Positions 7,828 through 16,609 of a stretch of DNA of 48,598 nt are shown here, piece after piece. Every line of letters starts with the position of its first letter. The stretch's first letter is position 1. Under the pieces are notes generated by a model, which made no database searches, had not been told where the DNA came from, and saw nothing but the letters and a program-made list of their open reading frames with translations. The stretch comes from Chloroflexota bacterium (GTDB lineage Bacteria; Chloroflexota; Dormibacteria; CF-121): positions 1 to 48,598 of the forward strand of contig VBID01000140.1 in assembly GCA_005880615.1 (NCBI GenBank), in the 5' to 3' direction. Made by a program: the position numbers and the translations under genes.

Positions 7828-8613
7828 TCAGGCGCCTCCGAAACGGCCTCTACGGCGCTCCACAAAGCTGCGCACTCCCTCCGCGGCGTCCTCGCTCTGG
7901 AGGATGCCCGGCAGAATTCCGCGCAGGTGCTCGACTGCGGCCAGATCGGCTGCAGCGCGAGCCGCGCGAGCGTTTGCCAGGGTGCCTTGCACGCCGAGCG
8001 GTGCCTGGGCGGCGATGGCCTGAGCGATCTCGGTCGCCCTGATCACGTGCTGACCGGTGGCGACGACTTCCTGCACCAGGCCGATCCGGAGGGCCTCCTC
8101 AGCGCCGAACTCCTCCGCGGTGAGCAAGAAGCGCATGGCGTTGCCCCATCCGAGCTGGGCCGGGGCGCGAAAGCTGGCGCCGCCGAATGGCAAAATGCCG
8201 CGGCCAATCTCGAGCTGGCAGAATCGCACGTCATCGGCTGCCACTACGATGTCGGAGGCGAGCGCCAGCTCGATTGACAGGGTGAACGCCACGCCATTGA
8301 TGGCGGTGACGACCGGCTTCGGCGCCGGCTCCTTCCACACCCCAAAGGGGTCGTAGCGACGGCTGCCCGCCAGGACTTCAGGGCCGCGCTCGGCTACCAG
8401 CGGCCCAACTTCCGCCAGGTCGAGCCCAGCACTGAAGTGTTTACCGTGAGCGAAAAGGACACCGACCCGGATCTCGCGGTCGTCACCGAGCCGCTCGTAG
8501 GCCGCGGCTAGCTGCTCGATCATCGCCAGGTCGAAGGCGTTGCGCTTCTCAGCCCGGTTGAGGCCGATCAGCAGCACGTGTCCATCGAGTTCAACGATAA
8601 TGCGGTCGGTCAA
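7828..8613 (-). CDS. enoyl-CoA hydratase/isomerase-family protein (crotonase)
   Basis: 261 residues. Crotonase-fold protein acting on an acyl-CoA. It has the N-terminal strand DGHVLLIGLNRAEKRNAFD, the oxyanion-hole segment HGKHFSAGLDL, and the second block GRGILPFGGASFRAP followed by the AEEFGAEEALRIGLVQEVV helix-turn. The usual catalytic Glu positions are not both obvious, so it may be an isomerase or a non-hydratase member. The start is taken as TTG at 8613 because the family sequence starts there with LTDRIIVELDG and AAAGGA precedes it closely; a longer frame upstream overlaps AlaX and lacks homology. It lies 38 bases after alaX. Confidence 0.85.
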   Translation of the reverse strand: MTDRIIVELDGHVLLIGLNRAEKRNAFDLAMIEQLAAAYERLGDDREIRVGVLFAHGKHFSAGLDLAEVGPLVAERGPEVLAGSRRYDPFGVWKEPAPKPVVTAINGVAFTLSIELALASDIVVAADDVRFCQLEIGRGILPFGGASFRAPAQLGWGNAMRFLLTAEEFGAEEALRIGLVQEVVATGQHVIRATEIAQAIAAQAPLGVQGTLANARAARAAADLAAVEHLRGILPGILQSEDAAEGVRSFVERRRGRFGGA

Positions 8614-8651
8614 GTTCCTTTGGCCAGTAGCTGGCTCCTCAATCAGTGGCT

Positions 8652-9362
8652 TCAGTTCCCGATGGCCAAGCGTAGCCGCTTGTTGATGCGCCCCTTGCTT
8701 TCGTGCCCCACCAAGCGGATCGTACCCACCTCGCCTGTTCGCGCCACGTGCGTGCCCCCGTCCGTCTGCATATCCAGGCCGACGATTTCGATCACGCGGA
8801 TATGCTCTATACCCGCCGGCAGCAAGTTGATCTTGGTGCGGATAAGGTCGGGGATGGCGAACGCCTCCGCACGCGGTAACATGCGGACCCGCACCTGTCG
8901 GTCGGCAGCCAGCTCCGCGTTGGTGCGCCGTTCCACTTCGACGGCGAAATCGGCACTCATGTGCTCCGACTCGAAGTCCTGGCGCGCACTGCCTGGCTCC
9001 ATGGCGCTGCCGGTGACGAGTGCCCCGAAGTCGCGCCAAATGACGCCGTCCAGGACATGGGTCGCGGTGTGCGCGCGCATCAACGCGTAGCGGCGCTCCC
9101 AGTCGAGCACGCCGTCGACGGCCGCACCAGCTGGGGGCAGCGGCCCTTCCAGCGTGTGCAGCACCTCATCGCCGAGCTTGCGCACCTCCACGACACGTGC
9201 CTGACCCCCATCCCAGTGGAGTGTCCCGTGGTCAGCCGGCTGGCCAGCGCCCTGAGCATAGAAGACCGTGCGATCGAGGGCGACGCGCGCGCCCTCGACG
9301 CGCGTAACGATGGCATCCATCTCGCGCAGATAGCTGTCGGTGTGATAGAGCAGAATTGTCAA
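8652..9362 (-). CDS. alaX: alanyl-tRNA editing protein, AlaX type
   Basis: 236 residues. Trans-editing enzyme that hydrolyses mischarged tRNA-Ala (Ser or Gly). It contains the zinc-ligand helix MRAHTATHVL with His98 and His102 and the second site DMQTDGGTHVARTGEVG with His205. The position that is Cys in many editing domains (CGGTH) is Asp201 here, a variant also known in single-domain AlaX proteins. The N-terminal Gly-rich lobe FYAQGAGQPADHG is present, so it is the medium-length AlaX form. GAGGAAA lies upstream of the ATG. It sits in an island, so it probably supplements the AlaRS editing domain. Confidence 0.93.
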   Translation of the reverse strand: MTILLYHTDSYLREMDAIVTRVEGARVALDRTVFYAQGAGQPADHGTLHWDGGQARVVEVRKLGDEVLHTLEGPLPPAGAAVDGVLDWERRYALMRAHTATHVLDGVIWRDFGALVTGSAMEPGSARQDFESEHMSADFAVEVERRTNAELAADRQVRVRMLPRAEAFAIPDLIRTKINLLPAGIEHIRVIEIVGLDMQTDGGTHVARTGEVGTIRLVGHESKGRINKRLRLAIGN

Positions 9363-9427
9363 TCCGTTTCCTCAGACACTGATGCGACTCATCGAATGCC
9401 ACCCGCTTCGAGCAATTTTCGGCATCG

Positions 9428-10624
9428 TCAGCGGCTCCAGGCGCCAGCATGTGGCTGACGCGTGGCGACCAGCGCGGCGATGCCCAGAAAAACCGTGGAG
9501 GCCGCCAACCCAGCTTTGAGGCTGCCCGACCAGTCCGCGAGGACTCCCGTCATCACAGGGCCGATGACCTGACCGAGCGCGAACAGGGTAATGGCCGCGG
9601 CAAGACCGACGGCATACTGATGCGGCGCCAGGTTCTGCCGGATCAGCTGTGTGATGGCGGCGCTCACGCTGAGAAAGGCCGCGCCAAAGAGGATCGCCGA
9701 GCCGAAGATGGCGGCGGCACTGTGAGAAGCCAGCGGTAGCGCCGCGCCAGCGGTCACCACGGCCAGCAGGGCCGCCAGCGCCGTGCCTCCATGGGCCCGA
9801 TCGAGCAGCGAGCGCCAGAACCATGCGGACGCGGCTGATGCGAGACCAAGGAGCGACCAGAACAGGACGATCTCGCTGACCGTCCGCCCGGTTTCCCGAT
9901 AGTAGGCGACGATGAACGTCATATAGGAGATGTAGCCGAGCCCGAAGAGGGCGAAAGCCGCGACGGCCCACGCCAGTCGTTGAAGAGGAGCCGGCCGACC
10001 GTGCGGAGCATTCGGCGTTTCCGTGATGAGTTGACTGGCCCGCGTGGCGACAACCCCGGATACCATCGCGACCGCGCCCATGATCAGCCAGCCCATTCGC
10101 CAGCCGTGAGCTGTGTTGAAAACGGTGGGGGCCACCAGCGCCGAGATCAGGATGCCTGGACCGACACCGGCGAAGTACGCGCCGAGAACCAAGCCTGGGG
10201 AGCGGCTGGCATTGGCTACCCGGGCGGCGAGGGCCCCACCGGAGATGAATAGGACGGCGCCGGCGGCGCCACCGAGACCACGGAGCAAGAGCAGGAGGAC
10301 GTAGCTCGTCGTGAACCCCGAAGCAAGGATCGACGTCGCGGTGAGGGTGAACGAGAGCGCAAACGTGCGCCGTTCACCAATGACGGCGGTAGTGATGGTG
10401 ACGGCGAGCGCCCCAGCGAGATATCCGAGCGCATTGGCCGTATTCATGCCGCCGGCTTGCGTGTATGACCACTTCAAGTCGGTGCGCATCGCCGGGAGGA
10501 GGACGGCGTATCCGAAACGAGCCAGTCCGAGCGTGGTAGCGGCCAACCCGATGGCGGCCGCCTGCGCGAACGATTCCTGAGCAGTTGGGGTGGTGTCGGA
10601 GTTCCGTCCTAGAGTGCGCGCCAC
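9428..10624 (-). CDS. MFS transporter, YbfB/YjiJ-like
   Basis: 398-residue membrane protein with about 12 predicted hydrophobic helices. The N-terminal signature GLARFGYAVLLPAMRTDLKWSY is characteristic of the YbfB/YjiJ branch of major facilitator transporters, and PVMTGVLADWSGSL marks the late cytoplasmic loop. The substrate is unknown; a sugar or drug efflux role is possible. The GTG at 10624 overlaps the last 16 bases of the MarR-GNAT gene, which suggests coupled translation; a longer frame reaching 10783 is shadow of that gene. Export of the regulator's ligand is a reasonable inference. Confidence 0.88.
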   Translation of the reverse strand: MARTLGRNSDTTPTAQESFAQAAAIGLAATTLGLARFGYAVLLPAMRTDLKWSYTQAGGMNTANALGYLAGALAVTITTAVIGERRTFALSFTLTATSILASGFTTSYVLLLLLRGLGGAAGAVLFISGGALAARVANASRSPGLVLGAYFAGVGPGILISALVAPTVFNTAHGWRMGWLIMGAVAMVSGVVATRASQLITETPNAPHGRPAPLQRLAWAVAAFALFGLGYISYMTFIVAYYRETGRTVSEIVLFWSLLGLASAASAWFWRSLLDRAHGGTALAALLAVVTAGAALPLASHSAAAIFGSAILFGAAFLSVSAAITQLIRQNLAPHQYAVGLAAAITLFALGQVIGPVMTGVLADWSGSLKAGLAASTVFLGIAALVATRQPHAGAWSR

Positions 10625-11553
10625 CAATTCTGCCCTACGAGGTCGCGGCCGAAGCTGCGGTGCCGCTCCTCCTCGACAAGCTTGAACCCCGCGCGCTCGT
10701 AGATGCGGCGGGCATCGTCCAGGACGTCGTTGGTCCAGAGCATCATCTGCTCGTATCCCGCCCGCCGGGCAAACCGCATGCACTCCTCCACCAAGCGGCT
10801 ACCAATACCCATCCCACGGGCCCGTGGCTCGACCAACAAAATGCGTAGCTGAGCGGTCTTTTCCTCCTTCTTCACGCAGAAAACGCAGCCGACCGGCTCC
10901 CCGTCGACCTCGGCGATCCAGGCGTTCTCTCGCTGGGGATCGCGGTGGTCCACGTAATCGGCGACGATCCGCGCCACCAGCGCCTCGAACGTCTCGTCCC
11001 AGCCATACTCCTCCGCATAGAGCACGCCGTGGCGATGCACGACCCACCCCAAGTCTCCCGGGCCGGGCGGCCGCAGGACGTAAGGCTCCGGCCGCGGGGA
11101 GCGCTCGATAATTTCCTGAACGATCTTCATCGCCGCCACAAGCCGTCGCTGGTCTTCATCGCTCAGCCGGGACAGAAGTGTCCGGATCTGCTCCGTGGAC
11201 CGGGTGTCGAGCATCTTGAACGCCGCCCGGCCCGGCCTGGTCAGCCGGATGACCTGGCGTCGACCATCGACCTTGGATCGTTCCCGGGTCGCTAGCCTGT
11301 CGGTCTCGAATCGGGCCAGGATACGGCTCAGGTAGCCCGCATCGATGTCGAGCAGACGACGTAGGTCGGCAAGGTCCATGGACCCTCGCTGGGCCAGTTC
11401 GAAGATGACCCGCGCTTCCGTAAGTGAATAGGGGCTGCGCAGAAGACCCTCGCGCAGGAGACCGATCAAGTTCGTGTAGAAGCGGCTGAACGCTCGAACG
11501 GCGTTCACCCGCTCCTCTGCCGGCTGACGAACTGGCCTGGTGGACGAGGCCAA
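10609..11553 (-). CDS. fused MarR-type regulator and GNAT acetyltransferase
   Basis: 314 residues, two domains. Residues about 15-150 form a MarR winged helix (LTEARVIFELAQRG, LLDIDAGYLSRILARFE, wing RSKVDGRRQVIRLT). Residues about 155-314 form a GNAT domain with the acetyl-CoA loop RARGMGIGSRLVEE and the late YERAGFKLVEEE strand. This fusion is a recognised family whose members are thought to couple a regulator with acetylation of a small molecule or protein. The TTG at 11553 is preceded by GGAGG and AAGG. The downstream MFS gene overlaps it, and a MarR-like palindrome lies just upstream, so autoregulation is likely. Confidence 0.9.
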   Translation of the reverse strand: MASSTRPVRQPAEERVNAVRAFSRFYTNLIGLLREGLLRSPYSLTEARVIFELAQRGSMDLADLRRLLDIDAGYLSRILARFETDRLATRERSKVDGRRQVIRLTRPGRAAFKMLDTRSTEQIRTLLSRLSDEDQRRLVAAMKIVQEIIERSPRPEPYVLRPPGPGDLGWVVHRHGVLYAEEYGWDETFEALVARIVADYVDHRDPQRENAWIAEVDGEPVGCVFCVKKEEKTAQLRILLVEPRARGMGIGSRLVEECMRFARRAGYEQMMLWTNDVLDDARRIYERAGFKLVEEERHRSFGRDLVGQNWWRAL

Positions 11554-11578
11554 AATGCCTTGCCTCCGTCAAAGACTT

Positions 11579-11595
11579 ACTTGACTAAGGCAAGT
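11579..11595. promoter_or_regulatory. MarR-type operator upstream of the MarR-GNAT gene
   Basis: ACTTGACTAAGGCAAGT matches its own reverse complement at 14 of 17 positions and has the TTG-N-C...G-N-CAA form usual for MarR proteins. It lies 26 bases before the TTG start. Binding by the adjacent gene product is inferred. Confidence 0.55.
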
Positions 11596-12063
11596 TTAGC
11601 GGGTGTCGGCGGGGTCTGTCCAACTTCAAGCCCATCGGGGTCGCATGGACTCCGACGACCGCGGCGTCCCTTCGGATCACTCGCGCCGGATCAGCGGCCG
11701 AGCCGCTAAGGAGTCATGAAGAATTCGTCCAGTCGTGCCTTTATCTGAATGAAGTCAGATGATCGAGAACCTCGACGAAGTCTTTACTTCGCTCAACGGA
11801 GCTAGTCAACCAACCGATCACGAGCGCCCGTCGGTTCTGAAGGTTCATGTCCGCTCTTTTGAGATCGTTCGCCGGGGTTTGCAGGCTTTTGCCGGCATTG
11901 TGCTGCATGCAGGAAGATGGGAAAGCCGTGCGGATCTCCGCGCTCGAGGTAGAACGACCCGGCGCCCATCCAACGTCACAACCATGCCTTCCCGAAGGTC
12001 AGCTACTTGAGCCATATTCACGTGGTCATGTAACCATAGGAGCGGGAAACTGAGCGGTCATCG
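11596..12063. other. intergenic region without recognised gene
   Basis: About 470 bases. An 83-codon frame at 11759 has no family resemblance and no start signal. Small hairpins such as CGAAGT-CTTT-ACTTCG and ATCTGA-N6-TCAGAT occur near 11748-11795. The phrase CGTCCAGTCG here (near 11726) also occurs near 7765. I cannot assign a function. Confidence 0.5.
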
Positions 12064-12771
12064 ATGATTTCAGCCAACGACATTCATCGGCTGGTGCTCG
12101 GGCACTTCACACGACCTGCCCCCGAGCCGCTCGCCGGACACCAGATCGTCGTTGCGGTCTATGTGGTGCCACACGGGGATCGAGTGCTCGTGTTCGACAC
12201 GGGTTTGGGCGAAGGAGACCGCGAACTCGAAGAGCACTATCAGATCGTCCGACGTCCATTCCTGCCAGCGTTAGCGGAGCTCGGCCTGCGAGTGGAGGAC
12301 GTACGAGGAGTCGTGAATAGCCACCTTCACTTCGATCACTGCGGCGGAAACACTCACCTTGCTGGACGACCCATCTTCGTGCAGGCGGTCGAGCTGCAAG
12401 CCGCGCACGGGCCCGACTACACGCTGCCAAGCCTGATTGACTTTCCGGGCGCTACCTATGAAATCGTCCGCGGCGAAACTGACATTTTGCCGGGAGTGCG
12501 CTTGTTGCCCACACCTGGGCACGTGCCCGGACATCAATCTCTAGTGGTCAGCTGTAAGGAAGGGCCTGTGGTGCTGGCTGGCCAGGCATTCGAGGACGCC
12601 TCCAGTTACGCGCGGGCAGACTTCGCTTGCACCCTGGCCCGGTCAGGAAGCCCTGGGCCGGTGGCCGAGTACCCGGCCTGGGTCAGCCGCCTGCAGGGGC
12701 TGGAGCCTTACCAGATCCTGTTTGCCCATGACCTCGCCATTTGGATGCGCGAAAGGCCTCGCCGCGGTTAA
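12064..12771 (+). CDS. MBL-fold metallo-hydrolase, lactonase-like
   Basis: 235 residues of the metallo-beta-lactamase superfamily, closest in layout to N-acyl homoserine lactonase-like hydrolases. Seen: strand DRVLVFDTGLGEGD, metal motif SHLHFDHCGG (HxHxDH), the next ligand in TPGHVPGHQS, and the last histidine in FAHD. At the place where a bridging Asp is usual (GD) the sequence is AGQAFEDAS, with Gln; either this branch uses another ligand or the metal site is altered. The substrate (lactone, ester or other) is unknown. It converges on a VOC-family gene 26 bases away. The ATG at 12064 is the only start at the homology boundary. Confidence 0.88.
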   Translation: MISANDIHRLVLGHFTRPAPEPLAGHQIVVAVYVVPHGDRVLVFDTGLGEGDRELEEHYQIVRRPFLPALAELGLRVEDVRGVVNSHLHFDHCGGNTHLAGRPIFVQAVELQAAHGPDYTLPSLIDFPGATYEIVRGETDILPGVRLLPTPGHVPGHQSLVVSCKEGPVVLAGQAFEDASSYARADFACTLARSGSPGPVAEYPAWVSRLQGLEPYQILFAHDLAIWMRERPRRG

Positions 12772-12797
12772 TCGAAAGGCTAGCCGAGGTCCCGTCA

Positions 12798-13223
12798 TTA
12801 ACCCATGCCGCGGCTGGATAAGGAGTCTTCGCCAGGCAGCTGCGTCACGGATATCGTATTTCCGTCCGGATCTCGGTAGACCGCAGTTCTTCCCCAAGAC
12901 TTCGCTTCGGGAGGGTGAACCACATCGACACCGGCGCTCTTGAGCCTGGCATGCAGGCCGTCCAGATCTTCGACGGCAAAGCCGACATTCGTGCGGGATT
13001 CCTGCCCGGTCTCGGCGGGATAGATGTTGAACAACAGGAAATCCTTCGCGCCATCGGACCACGATCCCCGCGAGGCATGCGCATGCCGGAGGCCGCCGTC
13101 TTCGTGGACCTCGGGCTGTCCAAGCGGCAATCCAAGAAGGTCCCGGTAGAAGCGAAGAGACCGATCAAGGTCGCGTACCCTCAGCTCCACCTCGATCAGC
13201 CTTACATCGGAAGACGGCATCAC
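12798..13223 (-). CDS. VOC-family protein (glyoxalase/bleomycin-resistance fold)
   Basis: 141 residues, one complete vicinal-oxygen-chelate module: N-terminal VELRVRDLDRSLRFYRDLLGLPL, central DFLLFNIYP, second half NVGFAVEDLDGLHARLKSAGVDV and the last strand AVYRDPDGNTISVTQ. Residues at the metal-ligand positions include Glu in the first strand (IEVELRV) and the C-terminal region, but the His of the first motif is not present, so the metal and activity are uncertain. Such proteins bind antibiotics, act as glyoxalases or cleave aromatic rings. It stands as a single gene. Confidence 0.85.
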   Translation of the reverse strand: MMPSSDVRLIEVELRVRDLDRSLRFYRDLLGLPLGQPEVHEDGGLRHAHASRGSWSDGAKDFLLFNIYPAETGQESRTNVGFAVEDLDGLHARLKSAGVDVVHPPEAKSWGRTAVYRDPDGNTISVTQLPGEDSLSSRGMG

Positions 13224-13519
13224 TCAGCCCTCGGCTCACTATAGGCGGCTCCACAGATCCCCTCGCGCGGATCCGTGCGGCCCGCTGGCTGAAGCTGCCC
13301 AAATTCGATTGTTCCACTTTTGTTTGCGTAGTGTTTGCGCCGGGGCGTCCACGAGGGGCTTCACTTTCATTAACAAGCCGGGCGACCGGGATGACTACTA
13401 GTGGCTGCTCGATCTCCCTGATTGACATCACCTTCGTGGTGAAGGATAAACACCGAGCATTCCGACCGTGGCCTGACACTTGAGGCCTCGCGGGCAGTTA
13501 CCCGGCCGGTTCGGAGTTG

Positions 13520-13909
13520 CTAAGCCCCGCGGATCCGCGAGATGGCGCTGCTTTCAAGGTGGTGGCGCCCCCAGAGTCGCATGTTCTCGACCAACGGGAG
13601 GACTGAACTGCCGTAATCCGTCAGTGAGTACACCACCGGGGCAGGGATGGGGCCCATGGGCTTACGGTCGACGATCCCGTCGCTCTTGAGCTCTCGGAGT
13701 TGCTGCGTCAGGACCTTTGACGAGATCCCGGGAATAAGTTGCCGCAGAGCGGCGAAGTGGCGGGGAGATTTGGCGAGCCAATAGACGATGATCAACTTCC
13801 ACTTGCCGCCGATGGCGGCTAGGGCTGCCGTCAGCGGACATCCATCGACCGGGTTCAGCCGGCGGGCATTGTTACCTTCGGGTACCTTCTTTTCAGCGGT
13901 CACGAACAC
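13520..13909 (-). CDS. HxlR-family transcriptional regulator (second copy type)
   Basis: 129 residues. Family signature GCPLTAALAAIGGKWKLIIVYWL with the conserved Cys24 used by some redox-sensing HxlR proteins, then FAALRQLIPGISSKVLTQQLREL as the recognition helix and a VVYSLTDYG wing. It is divergent from a NIPSNAP-family gene 52 bases away, so it is the likely regulator of the two small genes that follow. It is a different type from the HxlR protein at 6251, which lacks the N-terminal Cys motif. Confidence 0.9.
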   Translation of the reverse strand: MFVTAEKKVPEGNNARRLNPVDGCPLTAALAAIGGKWKLIIVYWLAKSPRHFAALRQLIPGISSKVLTQQLRELKSDGIVDRKPMGPIPAPVVYSLTDYGSSVLPLVENMRLWGRHHLESSAISRIRGA

Positions 13910-13961
13910 AACTACCCTTGTATCATCCCGGTGGCCGATTCGGCTCTGAGGAGTTCATCCC

Positions 13962-14297
13962 ATGATTATCGAGGTGCGTAACTATCGGACGAAACCTGGA
14001 TGTCGCGGCGAATTTGTCCGGCTGTTCGAAGAGCGGGCCGGCCCGAGCCAGATCTCGCTGGGTATGACGCTCATCGGGCCATTGCTCGACCTCGATGATA
14101 GCGATGTGGTGGTCTGGCTCAGGGGCTTTCCGTCCATGGAAGAGCGGGTTCGCATGAAGGAGGCGTTCTATGAAGGCCCGCCGTGGAAGAGTGAACTCGA
14201 AGGGCTTGTAATGCCGCTCCTCGAGAGTTATTTGGTGGTCGTCTGCCAGGCATCCCCGCGCATGTTCGACGGGCCGCTCGGTGTGTGGGGGCCATAG
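13962..14297 (+). CDS. NIPSNAP-family protein
   Basis: 111 residues with the ferredoxin-like NIPSNAP pattern: IIEVRNYRTKPGCRGEFVRLFEE, then a GMTLIGPLLDLDDSDVVVWLRGF strand pair, and ERVRMKEAFYEGPPWK near the C-terminus. The biochemical role of bacterial NIPSNAP proteins is not established. GAGGAG lies about nine bases before the ATG. It is divergent from an HxlR gene and followed after 30 bases by a YCII-family gene, suggesting a small detoxification operon under HxlR control. Confidence 0.85.
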   Translation: MIIEVRNYRTKPGCRGEFVRLFEERAGPSQISLGMTLIGPLLDLDDSDVVVWLRGFPSMEERVRMKEAFYEGPPWKSELEGLVMPLLESYLVVVCQASPRMFDGPLGVWGP

Positions 14298-14327
14298 GGC
14301 CTTGAGTGACGCGGGCGACTGACCGTC

Positions 14328-14612
14328 GTGCATTTCGTGGTCATTCGAAAACGAGGAGCCGCATGGAACGATGTCCTGCCCATGCCTCAACAGGAGCGGT
14401 GGGCCGAGCATGCCGCGTTCATGAACACTCTCGCCGATGAGGGCTTCGTCGTCCTGGGTGGCCCTCTTAGCGGCACAGGGATGTTTCTTTTGATCGTGAG
14501 CGCAGAGAGCAAGCCAGCCATACGAGCCCGGCTGGTGCACGACCCCTGGACGTCAATCGGACTACTTACCATCTCTTCGATCGAGCCCTGGGAAATCCTC
14601 TTGGGGAGATAA
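14328..14612 (+). CDS. YCII-related domain protein
   Basis: 94 residues. The pattern FVVIRKRGAAWN, WAEHAAFMNTLADEGFVVLGGPL and SIEPWEILLG is that of single-domain YCII-like proteins (ferredoxin-like fold). The conserved His of WAEHAAFM and the GGPL loop are present. The GTG at 14328 begins the fold exactly. These proteins may act as small dehydratases or binding proteins; function here is unknown. It follows the NIPSNAP gene closely on the same strand. Confidence 0.82.
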   Translation: MHFVVIRKRGAAWNDVLPMPQQERWAEHAAFMNTLADEGFVVLGGPLSGTGMFLLIVSAESKPAIRARLVHDPWTSIGLLTISSIEPWEILLGR

Positions 14613-14805
14613 TCCGGATAGGAACGCAACCGCCCCGCGTCGGTCCACCCTGTGATTCAATGGTTGTTGTAGCCGATGTTCGTCCAGTTGGCGCTGAATC
14701 TCAACGTGACGGTCGGCGCGGCCATACAGGTGGTCTGGATGACTGATCCGGCGCCTCGCGCCACGCGCTTGGTGTCCAACAAAGCCGTCGGGTAGTCTGA
14801 GATTC

Positions 14806-14990
14806 ATGCCGAATCGGATCGGCGTCTTCATGCTCGCCGCTCTTGTGCTGGTGGCGGTACCAGGGCCGGATGTCCTTTACATAACAGCTCGGGGCATGGA
14901 CCAGGGACGCTTGGCCGGACTGGTATGCGCCTGGAGTGCCGCACTCGGCGGTCTCGTCCTCACCGTCGGGGCCGCCCTTGGACTGTCGCG
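14806..14990 (+). pseudogene. N-terminal remnant of a LysE/RhtB-family exporter
   Basis: The first 60 codons are a clear LysE/RhtB start: FMLAALVLVAVPGPDVLYITARGMDQGR and AGLVCAWSAALGGLVLTVGAALGLS. Homology ends abruptly there and the following sequence belongs to another decayed gene. A functional exporter needs about 200 residues and six helices, so this is a truncated relic created by a deletion junction. Confidence 0.75.
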
Positions 14991-15395
14991 CCGTTCCGGG
15001 CCGTCAATTGCACTTTGTTCGATTCAACACCCGCACGGGGGAACAACGCCAGTTTGTCGTCGGAGTCGTACGCGAAGCCGATGGTCAATGGGAGGTGCGC
15101 GGTTGTGCAGGCGGAGGTAGCGGCGACCACCCACGTGCCCACCCGTGGATCAACTTCGGGGCATGGGGCTGGCCGCGCTTCTTCTGCGGCGGTGGAAGGG
15201 TGATTGGCGTGGGGGCAGAGCGGGCCGTGCGTTGCCGGGCTGCGGTTCGCTGATGGGCCGTCCCTTGAGGACAGCGTTGATGCGGGCATTGTCCTGTTCA
15301 TGAGCGAGACCCCGGTTCGGTTGCCCGCCACGGTCGAGATCGTCGACGGGACGGGCACATTGCTGACGAGGTACGAGGCCTTCAAGGGCCTCTAA
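14991..15395 (+). pseudogene. frameshifted remnant of an unidentified protein
   Basis: Protein-like sequence in one frame (HFVRFNTRTGEQRQFVVGVV, then WINFGAWGWPRFFCGGG) continues in the next frame from about 15215-15240 (GLRFADGPSLEDSVDAGIV, then PATVEIVDGTGTLLTRYEAF). The joined sequence reads as one soluble domain with its N-terminus missing. I do not recognise the family. It is fused end to end with the LysE remnant, so both were probably cut by one deletion. Confidence 0.55.
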
Positions 15396-15511
15396 GGGAG
15401 CGGCGCCGCTGCCGTGGGCATGCTGGGGAGATCGAGTCGGGCTGGCAGATCAGGTCAACCTGAGTTCACCTTCTTCTTGACGTCGCGATCGAACGCCCTC
15501 AGAGTGCCTCT

Positions 15512-16381
15512 ATGAACTCAGCCCCTTCGCGGCCGCAGCGGGAGGTGGTCGTGTGGGTGGTTCTGTTAGTTGGCCTCTCTGCGCTCGGACTCATCCCTTT
15601 CTATGCATTCGTTCCCGATCTCAGCAAGTTCACTGGTAACTTGCCGCCCGCCCAGCTTGCCACGTTGGGCCTCGGCGTTGAGCTCACCGCGTGCGCTCCG
15701 TCGCTAGCAGCGATTCTTGTGGCGTGGCGCATGCCCGGTGCGGGCGGAGCCCGGGCGCTGTTCCGGCAGCTCAAGCGCTGGCGCGTGCATCCCGTCTGGT
15801 ACGTGATTGCGCTGCTTCTCCCAGTCCCACTCCTTCTCGCGAGCAACGTGATTTGGCTCGCGCTTGGTAAGCAATCGCTTGTGTGGTTGACACTGCCGAG
15901 CGCCCTCCCATTTACGATCGGCGCAGCGCTTGTACCGCCGCTCGGAGAGGAGTTCGGTTGGCGCGGCTTCGCTCAGCCCCGCTTGCAGCGGCGCATGGGG
16001 GCGCTCTGGGCCGCGCTCATTGTTGGAACTCTGTGGTCGACCTGGCACCTGTGGCCGCTCGTTGTTCCCGGCGGCGCGAAATTGTTCCTCCCATCCGACG
16101 TGGTTCAGACCTACATCCGCCTCATCAGCACCGCCGTCATCTACGCCTGGATCTACAACAGCACGCACGGCAGCCTGCCAGCGGTCATGATCGCACACGC
16201 AGCCCATAACATCGATTCGAGCTTCATCCCTGGTCCGTTAAACGACCCAGCTCATCTGAGTCCGTTCACCGGTGCCGTTCTCTATGCAGTCGCTGCGATC
16301 GTGGTCCTGCTCGCCACCAACCGCCGAACGCTCACCAGGTCGACCTACTCCGAGCGTCCCCCTATCGCGACCAGCACCTGA
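15512..16381 (+). CDS. CPBP-family intramembrane metalloprotease
   Basis: 289-residue membrane protein of the CPBP/Abi (CAAX protease-like) family. The three catalytic motifs are intact: EEFGWRGF (EExxxR), TLWSTWHLW (FxxxH-type) and VMIAHAAHN (HxxxN-type), placed across hydrophobic helices. Members process prenylated or peptide substrates or serve in bacteriocin immunity; its substrate here is unknown. ATG at 15512 follows a stretch without a strong ribosome-binding site. Its 3' end overlaps an antisense SDR remnant. Confidence 0.9.
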   Translation: MNSAPSRPQREVVVWVVLLVGLSALGLIPFYAFVPDLSKFTGNLPPAQLATLGLGVELTACAPSLAAILVAWRMPGAGGARALFRQLKRWRVHPVWYVIALLLPVPLLLASNVIWLALGKQSLVWLTLPSALPFTIGAALVPPLGEEFGWRGFAQPRLQRRMGALWAALIVGTLWSTWHLWPLVVPGGAKLFLPSDVVQTYIRLISTAVIYAWIYNSTHGSLPAVMIAHAAHNIDSSFIPGPLNDPAHLSPFTGAVLYAVAAIVVLLATNRRTLTRSTYSERPPIATST

Positions 16382-16459
16382 CCGGACAACCCAATTCCGC
16401 CGTCCGACGCTAGGAACGCGATGGCGCCCGCGATGTCCTTAACGAACCCGGTGGCGAAG
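16345..16459 (-). pseudogene. C-terminal remnant of an SDR gene
   Basis: FVKDIAGAIAFLASDGGIGL and SGQVLVAIGG form the standard last helix and strand of an SDR enzyme (compare DIANAVLFLASD...TGQVLVVDGG). Only about 37 codons survive, overlapping the end of the CPBP gene on the other strand. It has no start and no catalytic core. Confidence 0.65.
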
Positions 16460-16609
16460 CCACCACGCGCTGAGCCCGAGCAGCAGAAGGGTGAGAAGAA
16501 CAAAGATGCTGGCTTCATGAGTTGGAATGTCCACAAGGCGTTTGCAGCATGCTGGTGATGCGACAAAGAGCTGTTGGCCGTGGCATCCTCCTGGCTTTCT
16601 GGGGCTGTG

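Noticed and set aside
11759..12010. 83-codon open frame as a gene
   Set aside because: No ribosome-binding site, no family pattern, irregular composition.
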